A DNA stretch of 64,000 nucleotides from Flavobacterium sp. UBA7663 (GCF_002483315.1 NZ_DLHR01000019.1:248001-312000), one strand, 5' to 3'; positions 45,336 to 54,467 are shown, counted from the stretch's first letter. The notes: generated by a model from the sequence alone, not told the origin. Made by a program: numbers and translations.

Positions 45336-45767
45336 TTATTTTAATTTACTTCCTTTAGAAGCCCACCAAGGCACAGTTTCAACAATCAATCTTCCTGCTT
45401 TAACCGCTGGGTCAAGATTAGCCAAACTATCCGCTTCTTTCATAGTTTCGGTATTAAAAAGTAAAAACCCAGAAATAGTTTCATGCTTGTCAGACGGACC
45501 CGCAATACTGATTTTATTGGTTTTCGCTAACCAATTGATGTGTTCCATGTGCTTTTTCTGAATTTCCGCCGCTTCTTCTTTAGAATGTTCGCGGTTAGGC
45601 CCTTTTTTAAGCATTACCAAGAAATATTTCTGCATCACATACGTAGTATCGCCTTCTTTGTAGCTAAATGTTTCGTGATTGGTTTTGGGTTTATCTGGAT
45701 AAATTACGGTGTTAGAACCGCAAGCAATCAATAAAACTAGTGCAAGTATTCCAAAAAGTGCTTTCAT
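45336..45767 (-). CDS. YciI-like lipoprotein
   Basis: A 143-residue protein with a lipobox (LLIACG, Cys near residue 16) and a YciI-like ferredoxin-fold domain (about 45-135) including the AGPSDKHETISGFLLF stretch. YciI domains are usually cytoplasmic, so an exported lipidated one is a variant seen in Bacteroidota. Function unknown. It is one base downstream of the CYTH gene and converges exactly on the RlpA gene. Confidence 0.82.
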   Translation of the reverse strand: MKALFGILALVLLIACGSNTVIYPDKPKTNHETFSYKEGDTTYVMQKYFLVMLKKGPNREHSKEEAAEIQKKHMEHINWLAKTNKISIAGPSDKHETISGFLLFNTETMKEADSLANLDPAVKAGRLIVETVPWWASKGSKLK

Positions 45768-45768
45768 T

Positions 45769-46236
45769 TTACCAAGATTTAAAAGGGTTGTTACTCAAAT
45801 AAGCATTGTAATAACGTTCGTCGGAGGTGACTTCTTCTCCTAACCAATTGGGTTTTTCAAAAGATTCATTTTCCGATTGTAGTTCAATTTCGGCAACAAT
45901 TAAACCTTCGTTTTCGCCAAAAAAAACATCGACTTCAAAAAGATGATTTTCATACATCACGTTATATCGAATTTTATCAATAGCGCCTTTTTCGCAAAGT
46001 GGCAATAAGGCTTCGGCTTCAGAAATTGCAATTTCTTTTTCCCACTCAAAACGGCTCATGCCTGAATCGTTTCCTTTACCTTTTATGGTTAAAAAGCCTT
46101 TGTCTCCTTTGATTCTAACTCTAACGGTTCTTTCAGGATTTGAATTCAGATAACCTTGCACAATTCTAAAGTTTACGCTGCTTTCTGAGATGAAATCGCG
46201 ATTGGTAACGAGGAATTTGCGTTCTATTTCTACCAA
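45769..46236 (-). CDS. CYTH domain protein (triphosphate tunnel metalloenzyme)
   Basis: A 155-residue protein with the CYTH signature EIERKFLV at the N-terminus, tunnel lysines/arginines (RTVRVRIKGDKGFLTIKGKG) and acidic strands (VAEIELQSENESF). Members hydrolyse inorganic tripolyphosphate or related triphosphates; the real substrate here is unknown. Confidence 0.9.
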   Translation of the reverse strand: MVEIERKFLVTNRDFISESSVNFRIVQGYLNSNPERTVRVRIKGDKGFLTIKGKGNDSGMSRFEWEKEIAISEAEALLPLCEKGAIDKIRYNVMYENHLFEVDVFFGENEGLIVAEIELQSENESFEKPNWLGEEVTSDERYYNAYLSNNPFKSW

Positions 46237-46320
46237 AATTTAATATTTATTTAGGCATCTAAATTACGAAAAAAACCTTTCAATTTGTATCTTTACCCAT
46301 ATTAGACCTAAATCAGGAAT

Positions 46321-48345
46321 ATGCTACGAAGAAAAACGAATACAACACCCGATACCATCATTAAAAATTATTTTAATGAATTGCAGCTTTGGAAAAACGA
46401 AGAGAACGATATTGATATATTGGTTCAATTTGTGAATTCGATTCGTCCAAAAAACCCAAAGAAACTTGAAAAATTTAGTGTTTTCCCAATAATTGAGTTT
46501 TTTTCGAATCATCAAACCGAAAGAGAAAATTTTGTTGTCTATTTAAAAACCGTGCTGCAAAACAAAAATTTTGACGCCATTTTAACCGATGCTGGAATTC
46601 TACAAGATATCGATTTCTTTTACGAAGTAAAAAAGCGAATTTTCGCCAAAATCCTTCCATATCAAGCACCAAAAGACTCACTGCAATACGTTTTAAATCA
46701 GATTTTTTATGCTGATTCTGATCCAATTTGGATTAATAAAATTCCGAAAACAGAATTAGAAACTCTTTTCGATTTGTTTCAATTTGAAACCATTTATGAA
46801 TCGGTTGAAGTTCATTCGCCTTTGTACGAAGTAATGGAAGCCATAAATCTGTTGTCGCAACGTACCAGTGGAAAAGCTTTAGAGACCGATGTAATGAAAA
46901 TGGTTCCGGAATATTCTGGTTTAGAAAGTCCGTTTGCGGCTTTTGAAAAAGAATTATACGCTATTGAAAAAACCATTCGAAACAAGGAATCGGAATTTTA
47001 TACGACTTCATCAGACATCAATTTCAAGCAATTATTGGTGTTGTATAAGCAATGTAGCGAATTTGTCGAGAAAGCCTTTCAAAACTCTTCTAAATATGGA
47101 ATTTCGTTACGCGTGAACCAAAACCTATTAAGCATAAAACAACATTTGTATCGCATTGGTGTTTTGATGCCGCTTTTAGTAATCGATAAACCTGAAGAAA
47201 AGAAATCAAAATCGATAGAACTAGCTATCAAACTAATTAAATACAATTGTTTAAAAACCAACGTAAGAAAACTATTTGCTGAAAGCACGCAATTGTTGTC
47301 TTATGAAATCACACAACATACCGCAAAAACAGGCGAACATTATATTACCGAATCGAAAACCGAATATTTCAAAATGTTATATGCGGCGATTGGTGGCGGG
47401 TTAATTGTTGGTATTTTGTGTATCATAAAATTATTGTTGTCCAAAATTGAAACTTCTGATTTTGGTCATGCTTTTTTCTATAGCATGAATTATTCGTTTG
47501 GTTTTATTGCGATTTATGTTTTAGGATTTACTTTGGCTACCAAACAGCCAGCCATGACAGCCGCAGCGTTAATTAGCGCTTTGGAAGATGGTTTAAAAAA
47601 GCAAGCCAATGGCGACGGTGAAAAACACAGTAGTTTTGCCATTTTATTCGCTCGATTGTTCCGTTCGCAGTTTATTGCGTTTGTAGGAAATGTGGTCATG
47701 GCGTTTCCAGTGGCGTTGTTGGGAATTTGGCTAATCGATTTGGGTTTCAATTACAATATTGCCGAAACTAAATGGGAAAAATTGGTTACAGATTTAAGTC
47801 CGATACATTCTATGGCGATTTTTCATGCTGCTATTGCTGGATTTTTCTTGTTCTTGTCGGGAATTATTTCGGGAAGCATTGCGAATCGTGATAAACATTT
47901 TGATGTGTATTATCGTATTCAAGAACATCCGTTGTTAAAATTAAATTTCGGAAAAGCTAGAGCAGAAAAAATTTCAAAATGGTACGAACGCTATTGGGCA
48001 GGAATCATTTCCAATTTTTGGTTCGGTGTTTTCTTAGGAAGTACGGCTTCAATAGGTTTGTTTTTGGGATTAAATTTAGATATTCGACATATTACATTTG
48101 CCAGCGGGAACTTAGCTTTAGCGGTTTATGGTGCCAATTATATGGTGAGTAACGTGATGTTGTTTTGGGGTGTTTTAGGAATCGGAATTATAGGTTTTGT
48201 GAACTTTTTAGTAAGTTTTGGATTGTCTTTAGGTTTGGCTTTTCGTTCGAGAAACATTCCATTAACGGAGTTAAAACCAATTATTACCTCAATCAAGAAA
48301 CATTTTTTTAGAAAACCAATGAGTTTCTTTTTTCCTACCGAGTAA
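46321..48345 (+). CDS. COG4389 membrane protein (so-called site-specific recombinase Gcr)
   Basis: A 674-residue protein with a helical soluble N-terminal half (1-340) and seven or so membrane spans in the C-terminal half (about 345-650). It matches the family named Gcr or site-specific recombinase in databases. Nothing recombinase-like (no Ser/Tyr catalytic motif) is visible, so the name is doubtful. It is 3 nt upstream of dinB and likely in an operon with it. Confidence 0.82.
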   Translation: MLRRKTNTTPDTIIKNYFNELQLWKNEENDIDILVQFVNSIRPKNPKKLEKFSVFPIIEFFSNHQTERENFVVYLKTVLQNKNFDAILTDAGILQDIDFFYEVKKRIFAKILPYQAPKDSLQYVLNQIFYADSDPIWINKIPKTELETLFDLFQFETIYESVEVHSPLYEVMEAINLLSQRTSGKALETDVMKMVPEYSGLESPFAAFEKELYAIEKTIRNKESEFYTTSSDINFKQLLVLYKQCSEFVEKAFQNSSKYGISLRVNQNLLSIKQHLYRIGVLMPLLVIDKPEEKKSKSIELAIKLIKYNCLKTNVRKLFAESTQLLSYEITQHTAKTGEHYITESKTEYFKMLYAAIGGGLIVGILCIIKLLLSKIETSDFGHAFFYSMNYSFGFIAIYVLGFTLATKQPAMTAAALISALEDGLKKQANGDGEKHSSFAILFARLFRSQFIAFVGNVVMAFPVALLGIWLIDLGFNYNIAETKWEKLVTDLSPIHSMAIFHAAIAGFFLFLSGIISGSIANRDKHFDVYYRIQEHPLLKLNFGKARAEKISKWYERYWAGIISNFWFGVFLGSTASIGLFLGLNLDIRHITFASGNLALAVYGANYMVSNVMLFWGVLGIGIIGFVNFLVSFGLSLGLAFRSRNIPLTELKPIITSIKKHFFRKPMSFFFPTE

Positions 48346-48348
48346 TTT

Positions 48349-49446
48349 ATGAGTGAGCACTACCGAAAAATAATTCACGTTGACATGGATGCGTTTTATG
48401 CATCGGTAGAGCAAATGGATAATCCTGAGCTTAAAGGAAAACCTTTGGCTGTTGGAGGTAGCGAAGTTCGTGGTGTGGTTTCAGCAGCAAGTTACGAAGC
48501 TAGAAAATTTGGTGTTCGAAGTGCAATTAGCGGAATTCAAGCGAAGAAATTATGTCCCGATTTAATTTTTGTGCGACCACGATTTGACCGTTACAAAGAA
48601 ATTTCGAAGAAAATCAGAAAGATATTCCACGATTACACCGATTTAGTTGAACCGTTATCGCTCGATGAAGCCTATTTAGATGTTACTGAAAACAAAAAAG
48701 GCAATCCCAGCGCGACTTTAATTGCACAAGAAATCAGAAAACGCATTTTTGAAGAAGTTGGACTCACAGCTTCGGCAGGAATTTCCGTAAATAAATTTGT
48801 AGCAAAAATTGCTTCCGATTACAACAAACCCAACGGACAAAAAACGGTAAATCCAGATGAGGTAGAAGCCTTTTTAGAAAAATTAGATGTAAAAAAGTTT
48901 TATGGTGTAGGCAAAGTTACGGCAGAAAAAATGTACCAATTAGGTATTTTTACAGGTTATGATTTAAAGCAAAAATCGTTAGAATATCTCGAAAAACACT
49001 TTGGCAATAGTGGTTTGCATTATTACCAAATTGTGCGAGGCATTCACAACAGTGCGGTAAAACCCAACCGAAAAATTAAATCAGTAGGAGCGGAGCGCAC
49101 TTTTGGTGAGAATTTATCTTCTGAAATTTTCATGGAAGAACGCTTGCTAAGTATTGCCAAAGAATTAGAAAAACGCCTCCAAAAAAGCAAAATTTCAGGG
49201 AAAACCATCACCTTAAAAATAAAATATTCTGATTTCACCTTACAAACCAGAAGCAAAACTTTACTGTATTTTGTAAATGATAAAAACATCATTTTAGACG
49301 TTGCCAAAGATTTACTTTACCAAGAACGCCTAAGGAACTCCGTACGATTACTAGGAATTTCTATCCACAACCTAAACAACGAAGAAAAGACCAAAACCGA
49401 GTTGCCACAAAAAAGTGTTTCGGTGCAATTGAAGTTTGAGTTTTAG
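48349..49446 (+). CDS. dinB: DNA polymerase IV (Y family)
   Basis: A 365-residue translesion polymerase. It has IIHVDMDAFYASVEQ with the first catalytic Asp, YEARKFGVRSAI, the second site SLDEAYLDVT, a helix-hairpin-helix region around 175-200, and the little-finger domain. It ends in QLKFEF, possibly a weak beta-clamp-binding tail (QLKFEF resembles QLxLF). It follows the COG4389 gene by 3 nt; no LexA box was recognised. Confidence 0.95.
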   Translation: MSEHYRKIIHVDMDAFYASVEQMDNPELKGKPLAVGGSEVRGVVSAASYEARKFGVRSAISGIQAKKLCPDLIFVRPRFDRYKEISKKIRKIFHDYTDLVEPLSLDEAYLDVTENKKGNPSATLIAQEIRKRIFEEVGLTASAGISVNKFVAKIASDYNKPNGQKTVNPDEVEAFLEKLDVKKFYGVGKVTAEKMYQLGIFTGYDLKQKSLEYLEKHFGNSGLHYYQIVRGIHNSAVKPNRKIKSVGAERTFGENLSSEIFMEERLLSIAKELEKRLQKSKISGKTITLKIKYSDFTLQTRSKTLLYFVNDKNIILDVAKDLLYQERLRNSVRLLGISIHNLNNEEKTKTELPQKSVSVQLKFEF

Positions 49447-49969
49447 AAAAGTTGAAATTTTAACATAAACTGCAGAAAAACTACAGCAATGGTTTTATTG
49501 AACCTTTTTAAATTGCGCCTTGTAAATAGTATGAACTATATGTTATTTACTAGTTGCAAGAAACCTTATAACATTTGGAGTGTAAAATTGATGCTTGAAA
49601 AACAGGAAAAAGACATTTTAAAATAAGAAACCCAATAAACACTGGAAAATAAAATTGAAAATGTACAGAAAATCTGTAACAACTTGTCAGAAACATTATT
49701 TTAGCTTTGCTCCATACAAATTATAAGTAAACTTTAAAGCGTTGTCGGCAGATAACTTATTAAACTTTGATTTAAAGAAATTAATGAAACGGTTAGCATT
49801 CTAATAGAAAAAATTTGAAACGACTATTTCAAGATGGTTCTACACTTTTTGAGATTATTTTGTAGAATTTTGAAAATTACCTGAGGTTTTCAGAATTAGT
49901 AATCAGGAAAAATAATTAAAAAATCTGTTACTTAATAAAATTGAAAAGTAACATAATACATTTACCAAT
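49447..49969. other. AT-rich gene-free stretch
   Basis: 523 bp without a credible gene. It holds small inverted repeats: ATAGT/ACTAT nested in GTAAATA/TATTTAC at about 49522-49549, and TGTTAC/GTAACA at 49926-49953. GCGTTGTCGGCAGATAAC lies at about 49739-49756, a G/C-richer motif in very AT-rich sequence. It borders two orphan genes and may be an insertion or decayed sequence. Confidence 0.5.
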
Positions 49970-50647
49970 ATGAGGAAAATAATCTTCGGCTTAGTTGCCA
50001 CATTAGCACTTTTTAATTTTATTTCTTGTTCAGATAACAATGAAATTGAAGAAAACTCTAATAATAAAAGAATTTCACAAGACTTAAATCAAGAGAATGT
50101 ATATAATTTTGTAAAAAGACATGTAGAATTAAATGATAAAATTATTTCTATTTTAGAAAATGAAACAAATTTAAATAATGAAATCTTATTTAATTATTCA
50201 TCTGAAAATTGTACTAGTGAAAATGAATTTAAAAGTATTTTGCAAAATTCTGGTATAATAGAATTTAATGAATTAAGTGAGTTAATTTCACTTCAAGTTC
50301 AAAACAGTAAAATATTCCAGTCGAATAATCCAGCTTTTTATAATTTAGATAAAATAGAACAAGATAAACTGTTGACTAAATATGTTGATGAAGTATTAAA
50401 CGAAAACTTAATGGGATTGAATGACGAAACCAATAAAAATAATTACGTTACTTTCTCTTGTGCCAGTCAATATGCTACAGCAAAAAATCGCTGCCAGAGA
50501 AATTTAAATAGAGATGGGACTTTTGCAATAATAGGTTGTCTTGCAGGTCCATGGGCATGCGGAGTAGGTTTATTATATGCTGGTGCTACCCATACAGATT
50601 GCATGAAAGATGCCAAAGAAGATTATGAAACTTGCTTAAATAATTAA
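49970..50647 (+). CDS. Lipoprotein with a symmetric six-cysteine C-terminal domain
   Basis: A 225-residue protein with a signal peptide and lipobox-like FISC (Cys 20), a polar Asn/Glu-rich helical middle (about 25-155) and a compact C-terminal domain. Cysteines at 164, 175, 190, 197, 211 and 222 form C-x10-C, C-x6-C and C-x10-C pairs around a glycine-rich hydrophobic hairpin (about 185-206). The ends read CASQYATAKNRC and CMKDAKEDYETC. No known family recognised; a toxin or bacteriocin-like, or disulfide-stabilised surface domain is possible. More AT-rich than its neighbours, which suggests horizontal acquisition. Confidence 0.75.
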   Translation: MRKIIFGLVATLALFNFISCSDNNEIEENSNNKRISQDLNQENVYNFVKRHVELNDKIISILENETNLNNEILFNYSSENCTSENEFKSILQNSGIIEFNELSELISLQVQNSKIFQSNNPAFYNLDKIEQDKLLTKYVDEVLNENLMGLNDETNKNNYVTFSCASQYATAKNRCQRNLNRDGTFAIIGCLAGPWACGVGLLYAGATHTDCMKDAKEDYETCLNN

Positions 50648-50654
50648 TATAAAC

Positions 50655-50918
50655 ATGAAAAATAAATTTCAAATATATGCTATAATAGTTTTATCATTTT
50701 ATTTTTTACCAAAGTTGTTAAAAATAAAAGGTTTTACTGAAAACATATGGTATGACATTATTTGCTTTATCGCAATTATCGTTTTAGCTTTTTTTGAATT
50801 AAAAAAACTATTAAAATTCGACAAATTAAATAATACAAATAAATTTAAACAAAGAATATTATTAGTAATTGCAGCATTAATTGTGTTAATATTATTTAGA
50901 ATATACATAGTAAACTAA
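50655..50918 (+). CDS. Orphan small membrane protein
   Basis: An 87-residue basic protein with two or three hydrophobic segments (about 5-22, 33-50, 66-86), starting 7 nt after the cysteine-rich lipoprotein gene. The operon-like spacing suggests a partner, for example an immunity or anchoring protein, but that is an inference. Very AT-rich, no family recognised. Confidence 0.6.
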   Translation: MKNKFQIYAIIVLSFYFLPKLLKIKGFTENIWYDIICFIAIIVLAFFELKKLLKFDKLNNTNKFKQRILLVIAALIVLILFRIYIVN

Positions 50919-50943
50919 CCTTATTAATAATTAAATTTTGTTA

Positions 50944-50977
50944 ACCCCCGCTCCCGCGTGAATCCTTCGCGTGGTAA
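50944..50977. repeat. CCCGCGTGAATCCTTCGCGTGG repeat hairpin
   Basis: A G/C-rich word in an AT-rich gap. CCGCGTGAA and TTCGCGTGG pair around TCC with two G-T pairs. It resembles a repeat word known from flavobacterial intergenic regions (from memory). Confidence 0.55.
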
Positions 50978-50989
50978 TATATAATGAAC

Positions 50990-51025
50990 AAAACCTCCAT
51001 TTTCAATTCAAAATGGAGGTTTTTT
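50990..51025 (+). terminator. Terminator after the orphan gene pair
   Basis: AAAACCTCCATTTT and AAAATGGAGGTTTT form a perfect 14-bp stem around CAATTC, followed by Ts. Confidence 0.93.
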
Positions 51026-51119
51026 CATTCCATTTCCCCGCTTAAACAAGCGTTAAAGTTCGTTTTTAATAGCTATTGGTTTGTTTTTATTTTTAGTTTT
51101 ATCCCAAATTACAATCGTT

Positions 51120-51635
51120 ATGGAGTTCAAAGTTTACGATGCTGCGTTTGCAAAACAGTATGAAAATGGTACTATAAAGGCAATGCCGCTAGTGTCTTGG
51201 GATATTTATTCTCAGTATTTGTTGCAAACTAATGTATTGCTTCACGATGTAAATTCTTTACATCAAATAGCCAATAAAAATCAGTGGAAGTCGGTTTGGG
51301 ATTATAAAGAAAGTTTACAAGACGAAACCGTAATTGTAGTTACGGATGCGCACTTAAAAATCGTTTTTGCTAGTAAAAACATCGAAAAAATGAACGGCTA
51401 CGAGGCAAAAGAAGTCGTTGGAAACTCGCCAAAAATGTTTCAAGGCGCCAAAACCGATTTACAAGTTAGTAACGAAATCAGACTAGCCATTTTAAACAAA
51501 GTGCCGTTTGAGAAAAACGTAATCAATTATTGCAAAGACGGTTCGGTTTACAATTGTCACATCAAAGGATTTCCAATTTTCAATCATAAGGGAGAAGTAA
51601 CTAATTTTATCGCATTTGAAAAAATAGCGGCTTAA
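51120..51635 (+). CDS. PAS/LOV-like domain protein lacking the photoactive cysteine
   Basis: A 171-residue single-domain protein starting MEFKVYDAAF (the frame is open upstream to 51081, but the extension is not conserved-looking). The PAS core (about 70-170) closely resembles LOV domains: VVGNSPKMFQGAKTD aligns with the LOV GxNCRFLQG motif, followed by NYCKDGSVYNCHI and NFIAFEKIA. At the adduct-forming Cys position there is Ser/Pro, so classical LOV photochemistry is not expected. A flavin or other ligand may still bind. Standalone, with no kinase or output domain. Confidence 0.85.
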   Translation: MEFKVYDAAFAKQYENGTIKAMPLVSWDIYSQYLLQTNVLLHDVNSLHQIANKNQWKSVWDYKESLQDETVIVVTDAHLKIVFASKNIEKMNGYEAKEVVGNSPKMFQGAKTDLQVSNEIRLAILNKVPFEKNVINYCKDGSVYNCHIKGFPIFNHKGEVTNFIAFEKIAA

Positions 51636-51653
51636 AACGAACATATATAAAAC

Positions 51654-51693
51654 AAAAACGAGTGCTAAAATTATTTTTAGCACTCGTTTTTTT
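51654..51693. terminator. Bidirectional terminator
   Basis: AAAAACGAGTGCTAAAA / TTTTAGCACTCGTTTTT perfect 17-bp stem with a TTAT loop, between the LOV-like gene and pyk. Confidence 0.95.
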
Positions 51694-51707
51694 ATGTTGA
51701 AATGAGA

Positions 51708-53138
51708 TTATTCTATTTCAGAAACTCTTAATGTGTTTACCATTCCTTTGGCAACAATTGGCATTGCAGCTAAGTTAACGACCATATCACCTTTTTTCAC
51801 ATATTTCTTTTCTTGGCAAATGGTGTTGATGTCTTCAATCGTGTCATCTGTACTTACTAATTTGTCATAGAAATACGCTCTAACTCCCCATAAAAGGTTC
51901 AATTGCGTTAAGATTCTTCTGTTAGAAGTAAATACTAAAATGTGCGATTTTGGGCGCCAAGCCGAAATTTGAAACGCCGTATAACCAGAATTTGTTAAGG
52001 TTGTAATCGCTTTTGCATTAATGGTATCAGCCATTTGAGCCGCGTGATAACAAATCGATTTGGTAATATAACGACTGTTTTTTATTTGTGGTTGCGAAAT
52101 TGGCACTTTAATAAGTGGCGAATCTTCCACGCTTTCAATAATACGAGTCATGGTTTCAATAACTTCCACAGGATAATTTCCAACCGAAGTTTCACCAGAT
52201 AACATTACCGCATCAGCTCCGTCCATAACCGAGTTGGCTACGTCGTTTACTTCGGCACGTGTTGGAGTTAAAGAGGTAATCATCGTTTCCATCATTTGTG
52301 TTGCCACAATTACCGGTATACGAGCTGTTTTTGCTCTGTGAATCAATTTTTTCTGAATCAAAGGCACTTCTTCCGCCGGAACTTCCACTCCTAAATCGCC
52401 ACGAGCAACCATCAAACCATCACAAAATGCTACGATTTTGTCAATGTTTTCAACCGCTTCTGGTTTTTCAATTTTGGCAATAATTGGAATTTTATGATCG
52501 GAATGTTTTGCAATTAAATCTTGTAAATCTTCTAAGTCTTTTGGTGTTCTCACAAACGATAAAGCAATCCAATCCACTTTATTTTCAATCGCAAAAATCG
52601 CATCGCGAATGTCTTTTTCGGTTAAAGCAGGTAACGAAACTTTAGTGTTAGGTAAGTTTACTCCTTTTTTTGATCTCAAAGGACCACCTTGCACTACAAC
52701 CGCTTCAACTTCGGTGTTTTTATCGGTTTTAGTAACTTCAAAAATTAATTTTCCGTCGTCTAATAAAATTCTTTCTCCAGGATTTACATCTTTTGGAAAT
52801 TCTTTGTAGTTCATGTACACTCTCGAAGCTGTTCCTAAGATATCTTCTGCTGTGGTGAACGTAATAATATCGCCTTTGCTAACTACTACATCTTCTTTCA
52901 TTACACCTACGCGTAATTTTGGACCTTGTAAATCGCCTAAAATAGAAGTTGTATAGCCAAACTCATCGTTTAGCTCTCTAATCATTTGAATTCGTTCGGT
53001 AACATCAGTATAATCGGCGTGCGAAAAGTTAACTCTAAATACGTTAACTCCGGCATCAATCATTTTTTTTATTACTTCTTTTGTACTACAGGCTGGGCCT
53101 AGTGTAGCTACAATTTTAGTCTTTTTGTTTGTTGGCAT
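51708..53138 (-). CDS. pyk: Pyruvate kinase
   Basis: A 476-residue glycolytic enzyme. N-terminal KIVATLGPACS, the metal and substrate site IAKIEKPEAVENID and MVARGDLGVEVPAEEVPLIQKK, and a C-terminal allosteric domain. Normal length. It is 5 nt downstream of the IPExxxVDY gene in the acpP-fabF-rnc-IPE-pyk run. Confidence 0.97.
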   Translation of the reverse strand: MPTNKKTKIVATLGPACSTKEVIKKMIDAGVNVFRVNFSHADYTDVTERIQMIRELNDEFGYTTSILGDLQGPKLRVGVMKEDVVVSKGDIITFTTAEDILGTASRVYMNYKEFPKDVNPGERILLDDGKLIFEVTKTDKNTEVEAVVVQGGPLRSKKGVNLPNTKVSLPALTEKDIRDAIFAIENKVDWIALSFVRTPKDLEDLQDLIAKHSDHKIPIIAKIEKPEAVENIDKIVAFCDGLMVARGDLGVEVPAEEVPLIQKKLIHRAKTARIPVIVATQMMETMITSLTPTRAEVNDVANSVMDGADAVMLSGETSVGNYPVEVIETMTRIIESVEDSPLIKVPISQPQIKNSRYITKSICYHAAQMADTINAKAITTLTNSGYTAFQISAWRPKSHILVFTSNRRILTQLNLLWGVRAYFYDKLVSTDDTIEDINTICQEKKYVKKGDMVVNLAAMPIVAKGMVNTLRVSEIE

Positions 53139-53143
53139 TTTAA

Positions 53144-53617
53144 TTAAAAAATTAAATTATTTTTAGATTTTAAGTTCGTGATATCAATCGCGTAAGCCGT
53201 AGTTACATTTTTAATTTCCTGAATTTTCTCAATTATGGATTCTGAGTCAAATCCGTAATCGATATTTTCAATTTTAATAAGGTAATCGGCTTTTTTAAAT
53301 TCGGGTAGTAAAAAAACAGTGATGTCTACTTGCTCAAATAATGAGGTTGTTTGTTTGTTGGAATTGATAATCGTGGTTTTGTTTTCGATTAACGTCCAAA
53401 CAACATCGTTTTTTTCATCATCAAAAATGTAATTACTAAAAGCACTTTTTCCTTCAGGAATGGCGATTTCTACATAAGCATTATTTTTGCTTAATTGAAC
53501 GCCTAATTCCTTGTTCAGCATATAAGCCAATTTGTAATCATCTAAAGATGAATGCACGGCAATAAGCTCATAATCATCTGAAACAAAATCGTTTATTTGA
53601 ATTTTATGAATGGCCAT
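53144..53617 (-). CDS. IPExxxVDY family protein
   Basis: A 157-residue soluble protein of a Bacteroidota family named for its motif, seen here as LPEFKKADY near residue 105. The start at ATG 53617 (MAIHKIQIND) is preferred over the TTG two codons upstream. Function unknown; its constant place between rnc and pyk is a family trait. Confidence 0.85.
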   Translation of the reverse strand: MAIHKIQINDFVSDDYELIAVHSSLDDYKLAYMLNKELGVQLSKNNAYVEIAIPEGKSAFSNYIFDDEKNDVVWTLIENKTTIINSNKQTTSLFEQVDITVFLLPEFKKADYLIKIENIDYGFDSESIIEKIQEIKNVTTAYAIDITNLKSKNNLIF

Positions 53618-53719
53618 TACCAAAATTTAAGTTGTAAAGATAAGACTAAAATCTATTAAAAAGTACCCATTTACGTGTTCTTAACGTTAATTTAGTAACG
53701 AAAACGTTTTAGTACTGGG

Positions 53720-54463
53720 TTATTTTTTTGAAATTTTTTCTTGCAAAGCAAAATAAGCGCGTTGTGATGCTTTTTCTTCTGCTTTTTTCTTAGAAGTAGC
53801 TCTTGCTCGGGCAATAATTTTTTGGTCGATAAGCAATTTTACCCCAAAATATTTCTGACCTTCGATGCCGTTATCTTCTACAAAATCAAAAAAGAACGAC
53901 ATTTTTTCTTTCTGACACCATTCGATGATTAAACTTTTGTAGCTGATAACTTTTCCTTCTAATTTGGCAATATCTACATATTGTTTGATGATTTTATTTT
54001 GAATGAATTTTTCGCAATATGTAAAACCTCTATCCAAATAAATAGCACCAATAAATGCTTCAAATAAATTACCATGAATGTTTTCACCAAACTGATTTGA
54101 ATTTATTTTACTTTCTACAAATTGAAGCAAGTTAAAATCACGACCAAGTTCGTTTAAATGTTCTCTACTCACAATTTTCGAACGCATTTTTGTCAAATAC
54201 CCTTCATCTCCTGACGGTACTTCGTTGTATAAATGAGCCGCAATTACGCTACCTAACATAGCATCACCCAAAAATTCTAAACGCTCATAATTGAACGGAT
54301 TTCCTTTTTCGTCTACTTTATTGGTAGAGCGGTGCGTGAATGCTTTTTTGTAATATCTAAGCTCTTTAGGTTCGAAACCTAGTATTTTGGTAATTTTTTC
54401 AAAAAAAATCCCGTCTTCTTGAGAACGGGAGTTTTTTCGTATTTTATTTAATAAACGACGCAT
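53720..54463 (-). CDS. rnc: Ribonuclease III
   Basis: A 247-residue double-stranded RNA endonuclease. The RNase III signature NYERLEFLGDAMLGSVIA with catalytic acids, a second acidic site (HGNLFEAFIGAIYLDRG), and a C-terminal dsRNA-binding domain (about 170-240). ATG 54463 is chosen: the longer frame to 54520 runs into the end of fabF. 4 nt after fabF. Confidence 0.95.
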   Translation of the reverse strand: MRRLLNKIRKNSRSQEDGIFFEKITKILGFEPKELRYYKKAFTHRSTNKVDEKGNPFNYERLEFLGDAMLGSVIAAHLYNEVPSGDEGYLTKMRSKIVSREHLNELGRDFNLLQFVESKINSNQFGENIHGNLFEAFIGAIYLDRGFTYCEKFIQNKIIKQYVDIAKLEGKVISYKSLIIEWCQKEKMSFFFDFVEDNGIEGQKYFGVKLLIDQKIIARARATSKKKAEEKASQRAYFALQEKISKK

Positions 54464-54467
54464 GTGT

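Noticed and set aside
46321..48345. Mobile element, based on the recombinase name of COG4389
   Set aside because: No catalytic recombinase motif, no terminal repeats, and the gene sits in an ordinary core context with dinB.
49739..49756. Integron attC site
   Set aside because: Only one short G/C-richer motif resembles a cassette end; the full paired core sites and an integrase are not visible, so it is kept only as a low-interest remark.
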